Assembly (NCBI RefSeq): GCF_030397665.1
Contig: NZ_JAPUBT010000004.1
Location: forward strand, 372,001 to 436,000
Reading direction: 5' to 3'
Length of the DNA stretch: 64,000 nucleotides
Source of the DNA: Janthinobacterium sp. SUN073
GTDB taxonomy: Bacteria > Pseudomonadota > Gammaproteobacteria > Burkholderiales > Burkholderiaceae_D
The notes under the pieces are model-generated. The model was not told the DNA's origin and searched no databases. It saw only the letters and a program-made list of their open reading frames with translations. A program made the translations under genes and the position numbers. Of the stretch, positions 1-7,309 are shown in pieces. Each line of letters starts with the position of its first letter. Positions within the stretch are counted from its first letter, which is position 1.

Positions 1-176
1 CCTTTCAGCAGAGTCAGGGTGCCGTATTTCTGATAACCAATACGCACCTGGACCTCCCCCTTGGCCTGCGCGAGCGCCGCGGCCGGCATGCCGGCCGCCA
101 TCACGCCGGCGGCGGCGGCAAACAGCAAGCCCAAAGTGGTACGGCGCGAGAGTCGTTGTGCGTGGCGGTGTGTCAT
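1..176 (-). CDS. ssuA: SsuA-type sulfonate ABC transporter substrate-binding protein (N-terminal part)
   Basis: Only the first 58 codons are inside the window. They show an export signal with an SRRTTLG stretch at residues 10-16, which is twin-arginine-like, a hydrophobic Ala/Leu core, and a likely cleavage site after ALA at residue 36. The mature protein then starts with VRIGYQKYG, the usual first strand of SsuA-family binding proteins. In the known system SsuA captures alkanesulfonates in the periplasm for SsuBC. The gene follows ssuE by 24 bp on the same strand, so they should be co-transcribed. The family call rests on a short segment; a related nitrate/taurine-type binding protein is the alternative. 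Confidence 0.8.
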   Translation of the reverse strand, partial: MTHRHAQRLSRRTTLGLLFAAAAGVMAAGMPAAALAQAKGEVQVRIGYQKYGTLTLLK

Positions 177-200
177 GGTGCGTCCTTGGTCGGTAAATAA

Positions 201-821
201 TCAGGCGGCTTGAAATTGCGGGTCGTAAGGCTGGTCTTGCAGCGAACGCACGGGATGCGGGACCTCTGCTGGCGCGGGCGGACGCCGGCCCTGCAGCACG
301 AACAGGCCGGCAGACAGCTCCTCGATGCCGGCCTGCACGCGTGCGGCAATCGGCGCGTCCAGGCTCAGGCCCCGCTCTTCGTTCCAGTCCAGCTGCTGCG
401 CATTGGCGTAGATGCTGGTAAAGACTTGTTTGGCGCCCAGCGCATGCAGCACGGGACGCAGCGCATAGTCGAGCGCCAGGGTGTGGGCGTGGCCGCCGCC
501 CGTGGCCAGCGGCAGCACCAGCTTGCCGGCCAGACCATCTTGCGGCAGCAAGTCGAGGAAGGCTTTCAGCAAACCCGTATAGGACGCCTTGTAGATGGGC
601 GTGGCGATCACGATGGCGTCGGCGTCGGCCACGGCGCGCACGGCGCGGGCAATCGCCACGTCGTCGTAGTCGGCCAGCAGCAGGGCACGCGCCGGCAGGT
701 CGCGCACATGCAGCTTGGCGTAGCTGTGACCCTGCAGCGCCAGCTGTTCGCCGATATGCAGCAGCAGGCGGCTGGAACTCGATGGGAGTTGCGGGCTACC
801 GCCCAATAACAAGATGCTCAT
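201..821 (-). CDS. ssuE: NADPH-dependent FMN reductase SsuE
   Basis: A 206-residue flavodoxin-fold reductase that supplies reduced FMN to two-component monooxygenases such as SsuD. It opens with the phosphate-binding strand-loop MSILLLGGSPQ followed by a Ser-rich segment at about 14-18. It carries IVIATPIYKASYTGLLKAF at about 70-89 and a GGGHAHTLALDYALRP segment at about 108-123, both typical of the SsuE family. Length is normal apart from a somewhat longer, Pro-rich tail. It is the first gene of an ssuE-ssuA unit and is divergent from the SfnB-like gene at 1076. In this window the nearest flavin monooxygenases it could feed are those at 1076 and 3149. Confidence 0.9.
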   Translation of the reverse strand: MSILLLGGSPQLPSSSSRLLLHIGEQLALQGHSYAKLHVRDLPARALLLADYDDVAIARAVRAVADADAIVIATPIYKASYTGLLKAFLDLLPQDGLAGKLVLPLATGGGHAHTLALDYALRPVLHALGAKQVFTSIYANAQQLDWNEERGLSLDAPIAARVQAGIEELSAGLFVLQGRRPPAPAEVPHPVRSLQDQPYDPQFQAA

Positions 822-919
822 GTGATGCCCGTCCCTGTAGGTTGTCGAAAGTGGATCTGCTCGGATGCTTGCAGCCTATCGCCATCATCAGCCGGGTAAA
901 ACGAATGCTTTCGCGCTTC

Positions 920-998
920 GATATGCGTTTTTTGACTATCCGGGCCTGACGCCCCGCAAGCGAAGGCGCCTGTCCCGACGCGGCTTTTTTCGCATATC
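920..998. promoter_or_regulatory. Inverted GATATGCG / CGCATATC sites between ssuE and the SfnB-like gene
   Basis: GATATGCG is at 920-927 and its reverse complement CGCATATC at 991-998, each beside a T-run, in the 254-bp divergent intergenic region. The same octamer recurs as a tight dyad upstream of cysE (7211-7230). The shared word suggests a common sulfur regulator, for example a CysB/SsuR-type LysR protein, but that identity is inference. No clear sigma-70 promoter was picked out. Confidence 0.4.
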
Positions 999-1075
999 CA
1001 TGCGCGGTTTTCTTCGTGTACGGCACGCGCCTGGCGGTGCAATATCGGCCTCATCGTCTTTCTGGAATGTCACTC

Positions 1076-2290
1076 ATGTCTAGCGCTTTTCTCCACTCCG
1101 CCCGCTCCCAGGTCCCCGCACAGGAACCGCTGCAGGATGCCATCCGCATCGCCACAAAGCTGGCCGCGCGCCTGGCTGAAACGGCGAATGCCCGCGACCA
1201 GGCCGGCGGCCATGCGGCCCAGGAGCGCGAATGGCTGCGCGAGTCGGGTCTGCTCACCTTGTCGATTCCCGTGGAATTCGGCGGCCAGGGCGCGTCGTGG
1301 CCCCTCGTGTACCAGGTGATCCGCATCCTGGCGCGCGCCGACAGCGCGCTGGCGCATGTCTTCGGCTTCCACCATCTGCAGCTGGCCGGCCTGCAGCTGT
1401 ATGGCAGCGCGCAACAGCAGCGCCGCCTGCTCACCCTGACCGTCGACGAGCGCCTGTTCTGGGGCAATGCCTTGAATCCGCTCGACAAAAGAGTCACGGC
1501 CAGCGACAGCGACGACGGTTTCATCCTCGACGGCATCAAGAGCTTTTCTTCCGGCTCGGTGGGCTCCGACTGGCTGACCGTCTCCGCCTGGCACGCGCCC
1601 ACGCAGACGGCGCTGATCGCCGCCCTGCCGACGCGCCAGGATGGCGTGAGCGTGCAGGCGGACTGGGATGCCTTCGGCCAGCGCCAGACGGACAGCGGCA
1701 ATGTGCATTTCCAGGCGGTCGCCCTGCCGCACGAGCTGGTGCTGCAGGCGCCCGCGCAAGCCGCCACGCCGCAAGCCACGGTGCGCTCGCAGATCGCGCA
1801 GCTGATCATGGCGAATTTATATCTGGGCATCGCCGAAGGCGCGTTCGAGGCGGCGCGCCGCTACACGGACGAGCAGGCGAAAGCCTGGTTTGCCTCGGGC
1901 GTGGCCAAGGCAACGGACGACCCTTTGATCCAGCACCGCTACGGCCAGCTGTGGCTCTTGCTGCGCCCCGCGCAAGTGCTGGCTGACGGCACAGCGCAGG
2001 AGCTGGAAAAGGTGTTTCGCAAGGGTGCGCTGGTGACGGCGCGCGAACGGGGCTTGCTGGCGGTGGCCGTGGCCGAAGCCAAATGCCTGGCGCACAAGGC
2101 GGGACTGGAAATCAGCAGCCAGATGTTCGAACTGACGGGCGCCAGATCCACCTCGGCCCAATACGGCTTCGACCGCTACTGGCGCAACGTGCGCGTGCAT
2201 ACCCTGCACGACCCCATCGACTACAAGCTGCGCGACCTGGGACGCTTTGCCTTGACCGGCACCGTGCCCGAGCCGACCGCGTACTCATAA
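1076..2290 (+). CDS. SfnB/DszC-like acyl-CoA dehydrogenase-fold monooxygenase
   Basis: A flavoprotein of about 404 residues with the acyl-CoA dehydrogenase fold. Members near sulfonate genes (SfnB, DszC) are FMN-dependent monooxygenases acting on sulfones or thiophenes rather than fatty acyl-CoA. Supporting segments are SIPVEFGGQGASWP in the N-terminal helical domain, FWGNALNP and SFSSGSVGSDWL in the middle beta domain, and a C-terminal helical domain with FELTGARSTSAQYGFDRYWRNVRVHTLHDPIDYK, cited here only for its ARSTS...RYWRN pattern typical of the SfnB group. ATG at 1076 is preferred because TGGA lies 9 nt upstream; ATG at 1067 is in frame but has no spaced ribosome site. It leads a three-gene run with 2312 and 3149. 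Substrate unknown. Confidence 0.8.
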   Translation: MSSAFLHSARSQVPAQEPLQDAIRIATKLAARLAETANARDQAGGHAAQEREWLRESGLLTLSIPVEFGGQGASWPLVYQVIRILARADSALAHVFGFHHLQLAGLQLYGSAQQQRRLLTLTVDERLFWGNALNPLDKRVTASDSDDGFILDGIKSFSSGSVGSDWLTVSAWHAPTQTALIAALPTRQDGVSVQADWDAFGQRQTDSGNVHFQAVALPHELVLQAPAQAATPQATVRSQIAQLIMANLYLGIAEGAFEAARRYTDEQAKAWFASGVAKATDDPLIQHRYGQLWLLLRPAQVLADGTAQELEKVFRKGALVTARERGLLAVAVAEAKCLAHKAGLEISSQMFELTGARSTSAQYGFDRYWRNVRVHTLHDPIDYKLRDLGRFALTGTVPEPTAYS

Positions 2291-2311
2291 TTCACCCACA
2301 AAGGAGCCAAC

Positions 2312-3145
2312 ATGACCATCGCCCGCCGCAGCATCCTCCTCACCGCCCGGGCCCTGGCCAGCTGCTTTGTCCACGCCAAGGACCCGAAAGACATCACCAT
2401 CGGCACCAGCGCCGGGCCGTACGCGGACCAGATCAAGCTGGGCATCAAGCCTATCCTGGAAAAACAGGGCTACAAGGTCAAGCTGGTGGAATTCAATGAC
2501 TACATCCAGCCGAACTTCGCGCTGGCCGAAGGTTCGCTGGACGCCAACGTGTTCCAGCACATCGTCTACCTGAAGAAATTCGCGCTGGAACACAAGCTGG
2601 CGCTGACGGACCTGATCACGATCCCCACGGCGCCGATCGCCATCTACAGCAAGAAGCACAAGAGCCTCGACGACGTGAAGGAAGGCACGACGGTGGGCTT
2701 GCCGAACGATCCGACCAACCAGGCGCGCGCGCTGGTGCTGCTCGACCAGCTGGGCTGGATCAAGCTGCGCGCCAGTTTCGACCCCGTGCGCGCATCGGAA
2801 AAGGATATCGCCGTCAACACGAAGAAAATCAAGCTGCTGCCACTGGAAGCGGCGCAGCTGCCACGCTCGCTGGGCGACACCGACTACTCCTTCATCAACG
2901 GCAATTACGCGCTGGCGTCGGGGTTGAAACTGACGCAGGCGCTGGTGGCCGAGAAAATCTCGCCCAACTACATCAACCTGGTGGCCATCCGCACGGCCGA
3001 CAAGGACAAGCCGTTCGCGAAAGACCTGGCGGCCGCTTACCGCTCGCGCGAATTCCTCGCCATCACGAACAAGCACTTTGCCGGCTATTCGAAACCCGAT
3101 TACCAGCAAGCCTTGCAGACGGCGGCCAACTCGGTGACCAAATAA
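2312..3145 (+). CDS. MetQ/NlpA-family substrate-binding lipoprotein, no transporter partners nearby
   Basis: A 277-residue periplasmic binding protein of the D-methionine (MetQ/NlpA) family. Family marks are ITIGTSAGPYADQI, FNDYIQPNFAL, LDANVFQHIVYL and the downstream IPTAPIAIYS and PNDPTNQARAL segments. The leader ends in a plausible lipobox, LASC at about residues 15-18, but an Arg interrupts the hydrophobic core, which is unusual. AAAGGAG precedes the start by 7 nt. MetN and MetI are not adjacent; the gene is instead sandwiched between two flavin monooxygenases. It may therefore bind the organosulfur compound they degrade and share a transporter encoded elsewhere. Binding specificity is not readable from the sequence. 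Confidence 0.85.
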   Translation: MTIARRSILLTARALASCFVHAKDPKDITIGTSAGPYADQIKLGIKPILEKQGYKVKLVEFNDYIQPNFALAEGSLDANVFQHIVYLKKFALEHKLALTDLITIPTAPIAIYSKKHKSLDDVKEGTTVGLPNDPTNQARALVLLDQLGWIKLRASFDPVRASEKDIAVNTKKIKLLPLEAAQLPRSLGDTDYSFINGNYALASGLKLTQALVAEKISPNYINLVAIRTADKDKPFAKDLAAAYRSREFLAITNKHFAGYSKPDYQQALQTAANSVTK

Positions 3146-3148
3146 GCC

Positions 3149-4540
3149 ATGGCAAAGACGATACGCTTCAACGCCTTCCAGATGAATACCGTGGGCCACC
3201 AGTCGCCGGGACTGTGGACGCATGCGCGCGACCGCAGCCACCGCTATACCGAGCCCGCCCACTGGACGGAGCTGGCGCGGCTGCTGGAAGTAGGCCTGTT
3301 CGACGCGGTGTTCCTGGCCGACGTGCTGGGCGTGTATGACGTGTACCGGGACAGCCTTGATGCGGCCCTGGAACACGGCGTGCAGGTGCCGCTGAACGAT
3401 CCGCTGGCCCTCGTGCCCATCATGGCGCAAGCCACCACGCACCTGGGTTTCGGCGTCACCTGCGCCCTCACCTACGAGCATCCGTACACGTTCGCGCGGC
3501 GCATTTCCACCCTCGACCACCTGACGGGGGGACGCATCGGCTGGAATATCGTCACCGGCTATTTAGACAGCGCGGCGCGCAACCTGGGTTTGCAGCAGCA
3601 ACTGGGTCACGACGAACGCTACGACCTGGCCGACGAATACCTCGACGTCGTCTACAAGCTGTGGGAAAAGAGCTGGGACGACGACGCCGTCGTCAACGAC
3701 AAGGTGCGCGGCATCTACGCCGATCCGGCCAAGGTACATCCGATCAACCATGCCGGGCGCCACTACCAGGTGCCCGGTATCCATTTGTGTGAGCCGTCGC
3801 CGCAGCGCACGCCCCTGCTGTACCAGGCGGGTACCTCGCCGCGCGGCACGCGCTTTGCGGCGCGCCATGCGGAAGCGACGTTTGTCAGTGGCCCCAGCAA
3901 AACGGTGGTCAAGCGTTACGCCGACGACTTGCGCGCCGCCGTGCGGCAAAGCGGGCGAGATGGCGATGCGCTGCTGATCTACGCGCAGGCGCTGGTCATC
4001 ACGGGCGCCACGCAAGAAGAGGCGCGCGCCAAGCACGCCGACTACCTGCGCCACGTAAATATCGAGGCGGCGCTGGTGCTGCTGTCGGGCTGGACGGGCG
4101 TCGATTTCAGCCGCTACCCGCTCGACGCCACCATCGACTACATCGATTCGCCGGCCGGGCGCTCGGCGCTGGCGTCGTTCAGCCAGGCCGACCCGGACCG
4201 CACGTGGACGGTGCGCGAGGCCGCCGAATACATCGGCCTGGGCGGGCGCGGCCCGGTGCTGGTGGGCGACGCGCGCCAGGTGGCCGACCAGCTGGAAAGC
4301 TGGCTGGACGAAACGGGCATCGACGGCTTCAACCTCGCCTTCGCCGTGGCCCACGACAGCATGGCCGACGTGGTCGCCCACATCGTGCCGGAACTGCAGC
4401 GGCGCGGCCGCTATCGCACCCGTTACGAGGAAGGCAGCTTGCGCCACAAGGTCTTCGGCCAGGGTCCGCGCCTGCGGGCCGATCACGCGGGTCGGCAGGT
4501 CAGTATCGCCACCGGCGGCGCCACCCTGGCCGCGGCCTGA
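3149..4540 (+). CDS. NtaA/SnaA/DszA-family FMNH2-dependent monooxygenase
   Basis: A 463-residue bacterial-luciferase-like (LLM class) monooxygenase. It shows the family's N-terminal FNAFQMNTVGHQSPGLW, LFDAVFLADVLGVYD, then STLDHLTGGRIGWNIVTGY at about 116-134 and LYQAGTSPRGTRFAARHAEATFV at about 224, the standard NtaA/DszA order. Known relatives open C-S or C-N bonds using reduced FMN delivered by a separate reductase; SsuE (201-821) is an obvious candidate. Only 3 nt separate it from the upstream MetQ-like gene, so the two are translationally linked. The substrate is inferred to be a sulfone or sulfonate from context only. Confidence 0.87.
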   Translation: MAKTIRFNAFQMNTVGHQSPGLWTHARDRSHRYTEPAHWTELARLLEVGLFDAVFLADVLGVYDVYRDSLDAALEHGVQVPLNDPLALVPIMAQATTHLGFGVTCALTYEHPYTFARRISTLDHLTGGRIGWNIVTGYLDSAARNLGLQQQLGHDERYDLADEYLDVVYKLWEKSWDDDAVVNDKVRGIYADPAKVHPINHAGRHYQVPGIHLCEPSPQRTPLLYQAGTSPRGTRFAARHAEATFVSGPSKTVVKRYADDLRAAVRQSGRDGDALLIYAQALVITGATQEEARAKHADYLRHVNIEAALVLLSGWTGVDFSRYPLDATIDYIDSPAGRSALASFSQADPDRTWTVREAAEYIGLGGRGPVLVGDARQVADQLESWLDETGIDGFNLAFAVAHDSMADVVAHIVPELQRRGRYRTRYEEGSLRHKVFGQGPRLRADHAGRQVSIATGGATLAAA

Positions 4541-4640
4541 ACACCCGCTTCGCCAGCAGCCATGCATGCAAGGATGCGTTTGCGTCCCGCCCCGTTCCGT
4601 GTCAGCATACGCCACCTTGGCAACACGGATAAGGATCGCA

Positions 4641-5546
4641 ATGCCCCTCACTCTTACACGCGCGCTGGCACTGGCGCTGCTGGCAGGCCATGGCTGCCTG
4701 ACATGGGCGCAGGCGCCAGCCACGCCGCCGACACCGGGCTGCGACGTCTGCGCCACCTGGAATGCGGACCAGGCGCCGTTCCGCATCTTCGGCAATACCT
4801 ATTATGTGGGCGTGAAAGGCCTCAGTTCCGTGCTGGTGACGTCGCCGCAGGGCCACGTGCTGATCGACGGCGGCTTGCCGGAATCGGCGCCCAAGATCGT
4901 CGCCAATATCGCCACCCTGGGCTTTCGCATCGAGGACGTCAAGCTGATACTCAATTCGCACGGCCATATCGACCATGCGGGCGGCCTGGCCGAACTGCAG
5001 CGGCGCAGCAATGCGCTGGTGGCCGCCAGCCCGTCGGCGGCGCTGGACCTGGCGTCGGGCGAAGTGGGTCCGGACGATCCGCAATACCACACGCTGCCCA
5101 AGTACCCGCCCGTGAAGGACATGCGCCTGGCGCGCGACGGCGGCCATTTCGACGTCGGCCCCGTCAAGCTGACGGCGCATGCCACGCCGGGCCACACGCC
5201 CGGAGGCCTGAGCTGGACGTGGCAATCGTGCGACGGTCCCCGCTGCCTGAACATGGTCTACGCGGATAGCCTCAACGCCGTCTCGCGCCCCGGCTTCAAG
5301 TTCAGCGCCAGCAGCGAGTATCCGCACGCGGTGGCGGATTTGCGCCACAGCTTCGAGACCCTGGAAAAACTGCCCTGCGACGTGCTCATTTCGGCGCACC
5401 CGGAAGCGTCGCAATTGTGGGAGCGGCTGGAAGCGAGCGCCACCGCCGGCAGCGATGCCTTCATCGATCCGCAGGCCTGCCACGCCTATGTGGCGGCGGC
5501 GCGCACCTTGCTCGACGCACGGCTGGAACAGGAAAAACAGGAATAA
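4641..5546 (+). CDS. Subclass B3 metallo-beta-lactamase (THIN-B-like)
   Basis: A 301-residue zinc beta-lactamase exported to the periplasm. Residues 1-24 form a signal peptide (hydrophobic ALALALLAG core, WAQA cleavage region). The B3 zinc-ligand set is complete: H107, H109, D111 and H112 in SHGHIDHAGG, H185 in TPGHTPGG, and H253 in SAHPE. The substrate-facing FGNTYYVGV and IDGGLPES segments also match B3 enzymes. Such enzymes hydrolyse a broad range of beta-lactams, including carbapenems, and are intrinsic chromosomal genes in environmental bacteria including Janthinobacterium (THIN-B). The start at 4641 has AAGGA 6 nt upstream and gives the correct signal peptide. No beta-lactamase regulator or mobile element is adjacent, consistent with an intrinsic gene. 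Confidence 0.9.
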   Translation: MPLTLTRALALALLAGHGCLTWAQAPATPPTPGCDVCATWNADQAPFRIFGNTYYVGVKGLSSVLVTSPQGHVLIDGGLPESAPKIVANIATLGFRIEDVKLILNSHGHIDHAGGLAELQRRSNALVAASPSAALDLASGEVGPDDPQYHTLPKYPPVKDMRLARDGGHFDVGPVKLTAHATPGHTPGGLSWTWQSCDGPRCLNMVYADSLNAVSRPGFKFSASSEYPHAVADLRHSFETLEKLPCDVLISAHPEASQLWERLEASATAGSDAFIDPQACHAYVAAARTLLDARLEQEKQE

Positions 5547-5567
5547 GCTTGTCAACCGTGCACGCTG

Positions 5568-5589
5568 GCGTAGCGCCAATCTGCTACGC
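5568..5589 (+). other. Hairpin between the beta-lactamase and META lipoprotein genes
   Basis: GCGTAGC, an 8-nt loop, then GCTACGC form a 7-bp stem; ACGCTGGCG is also present twice as a direct repeat (5562-5570 and 5586-5594). There is no U-run, so it is not a classical terminator. It may separate the two transcripts or stabilise the upstream one. Confidence 0.3.
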
Positions 5590-5619
5590 TGGCGCCATTC
5601 ATTTGAAGAAGGAAATGCC

Positions 5620-6099
5620 ATGTTCAATATCGCCAGACTGATCCCCCTCGCCGCCATCGTCGCCATCACCGCCGGCTGCGCGCAAACACCGGTACGCAGC
5701 GACGCTGCCGCCGCCGCGCCAGGCGCCACCTCGCCCGCCAAGCCGGCGCCCAAGCTGACGGGCACGCAGTGGAAGCTGAAGGAATTGAAGGGCAAGCAAG
5801 TGGTGCGCAAGGCGCCTGAACAGCGCGAAGTGACCCTGCAGCTGGCCGAAGGCCGCGCCAGTGGCCACAGCGGCTGCAACCAGATGATGGGCGGCTACAC
5901 CAGCGATGGCGTCAGCACCTTGAACTTTGGACAGATGGCTGGCACCATGATGATGTGCCAGCCGCAAGACATGGACCTCGAACGCCTGCTGCTGACCACC
6001 CTGGGCGAAGTCAATGGCTACCGCTACGCCGACCAGGAATTGCTGCTGCTGAAGGATGGCGTGCCCGTGGCGCGCTATGAAGCGCTGACGGTGAAGTAA
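5620..6099 (+). CDS. META/HslJ-domain lipoprotein
   Basis: A 159-residue secreted lipoprotein with a META (HslJ-like) domain. The leader MFNIARLIPLAAIVAITAGC ends in a lipobox ITAGC with Cys at residue 20. A Pro/Ala-rich linker follows, then the META domain from about residue 45 (LTGTQWKLKEL) with the typical GHSGCNQMMGGY and MMMCQPQDMDLERLLL segments. E. coli HslJ is associated with heat-shock and novobiocin tolerance; the molecular function is unknown. GAAGAAGGAAA lies just upstream of the ATG. It is followed by a palindromic element and converges on cysE. Confidence 0.85.
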   Translation: MFNIARLIPLAAIVAITAGCAQTPVRSDAAAAAPGATSPAKPAPKLTGTQWKLKELKGKQVVRKAPEQREVTLQLAEGRASGHSGCNQMMGGYTSDGVSTLNFGQMAGTMMMCQPQDMDLERLLLTTLGEVNGYRYADQELLLLKDGVPVARYEALTVK

Positions 6100-6116
6100 G
6101 CCCAAGCGCAAATACC

Positions 6117-6143
6117 GGGGTCGTACCCTCAGGGTACGACCCC
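6117..6143. repeat. Palindromic element copy 1 (27-bp core, GTAC variant)
   Basis: The core is GGGGTCGTACCCTC / AGGGTACGACCCC. Compared with the other short copies, GG and CC of the central arms are changed to GT and AC together, so pairing is kept. It lies 17 nt after the META lipoprotein stop. The right-hand CCCCAG (6140-6145) can also pair with CTGGGG (6154-6159), which is followed by TTCGTTTTCCCTTT and resembles an intrinsic terminator between two convergent genes. Confidence 0.85.
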
Positions 6144-6181
6144 AGTTTCTGCGCTGGGGTTCGTTTTCCCTTTAACTCTTC

Positions 6182-7120
6182 TCAATCGTTGCGCATCTGC
6201 GCCTGCGATACATTGCTATTTGGCGGCACGCTCTGCGTCAGCCACACATTCCCCCCGATGGTCGATCCCGCGCCGATGGTGATGCGCCCCAGCACGGTCG
6301 CGCCCGCGTAGATGACCACGTCGTCTTCGACAATGGGATGGCGCGGCGTGCCCTTGATCAGCGCGCCGCTTGCGTCAGCCGGAAACCGCTTGGCGCCCAG
6401 CGTGACGGCCTGGTACAGGCGCACCCGCTGGCCGATGATGGCTGTCTCGCCGATCACCACGCCCGTGCCGTGGTCGATGAAGAAGGACGCGCCGATATGC
6501 GCGCCCGGGTGGATATCGATGCCCGTCAAGGTGTGCGCGATGTCGGCGATCAGACGCGCCAGGAACGGCGCGCCCAGCGCGTGCAAGCGATGCGCGAGGC
6601 GGTGGTACAGGATGGCGATGGTGCCCGGATAGCACAGCATGATTTCAGCCACCGAGGTGGCGGCCGGATCGCCCGCGTAGGCGGCCTGCACGTCCGACAC
6701 CAGCAAGGCGCGGATATCGGGCAGGCTGGCGGCAAAGGCGCGCGTGATGTCGCGCGCCTGCTGCGCCAGGGCCGTATCGTCGCTGGCGCCGCCCTCTTCA
6801 TCGCCGGCCGGTACGGAGAACAGCAGGCCGCGCCGCACCTGCTCGCTGAGCCGGTTCAAGGTGGTGTTGAGCGTGTCGCCGACAAAATAGTCGATGCTTT
6901 CATCAGTCAGGTTGGGTCGCCCGTAATGCGTGGGGAACAGCGCTGCCGACAGGCCGTTGACGATGGTGGTCAGCGCTTCGCGCGACGGTAGTTCGCGCAC
7001 CCTGCCGTTATGGCGGATCTTGTGCTTGTCTTCGCGCGAGGTGCGCAAGGCCTGGATCACGGGCCCCAGGTTCCACTGGGCCGTGTCATCGGCGGGCGCT
7101 GCGGGATAAATGCTGTGCAT
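6182..7120 (-). CDS. cysE: Serine O-acetyltransferase (CysE/EpsC type)
   Basis: A 312-residue enzyme that acetylates L-serine with acetyl-CoA, the first step of cysteine synthesis. The N-terminal helical domain is long, as in EpsC-type enzymes. The C-terminal left-handed beta-helix is evident from hexapeptide repeats between about 190 and 300: DIHPGAHIGASFFIDHGTGVVIGE, then IGQRVRLYQAVTLGAK, then VVIYAGATVLGRITIGAGSTIGGNVWL, cited for their [LIV]-G-x4 periodicity. The catalytic His of the IDHGTG loop is present. It is convergent with the META gene and divergent from the exporter at 7310. A GATATGCG dyad upstream links it to the ssu region. Confidence 0.92.
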   Translation of the reverse strand: MHSIYPAAPADDTAQWNLGPVIQALRTSREDKHKIRHNGRVRELPSREALTTIVNGLSAALFPTHYGRPNLTDESIDYFVGDTLNTTLNRLSEQVRRGLLFSVPAGDEEGGASDDTALAQQARDITRAFAASLPDIRALLVSDVQAAYAGDPAATSVAEIMLCYPGTIAILYHRLAHRLHALGAPFLARLIADIAHTLTGIDIHPGAHIGASFFIDHGTGVVIGETAIIGQRVRLYQAVTLGAKRFPADASGALIKGTPRHPIVEDDVVIYAGATVLGRITIGAGSTIGGNVWLTQSVPPNSNVSQAQMRND

Positions 7121-7210
7121 GGCGTATTACTTCCAGAAAAAGGCAAACAGGCCGGGTCGCCCCAGCTTAACGGCGCAGACAGGCAAAGCCAACGAAGGAT
7201 TGCGAGCTTT

Positions 7211-7230
7211 GATATGCGAAAAACGCATAT
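7211..7230. promoter_or_regulatory. ATATGCG-N5-CGCATAT dyad upstream of cysE
   Basis: A perfect 7-bp inverted repeat (7212-7218 and 7224-7230) with an A5 spacer, 81 bp upstream of the cysE start and 80 bp upstream of the exporter at 7310. It has the size of a LysR-type site and shares GATATGCG with the ssuE/SfnB-like intergenic region. A CysB-like role is inference. Confidence 0.45.
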
Positions 7231-7309
7231 GGATGGCAAGCAGCGTCGGCGCCAGACCCGATTGTTGCCACTAGCGTAAAATGACGGACTAACAAAAACA
7301 CTCTTTAAC

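Noticed and set aside
796..1054. Two overlapping minus-strand frames upstream of ssuE
   Set aside because: Basic, low-complexity translations without ribosome sites in a divergent promoter region containing sulfur-type motifs.
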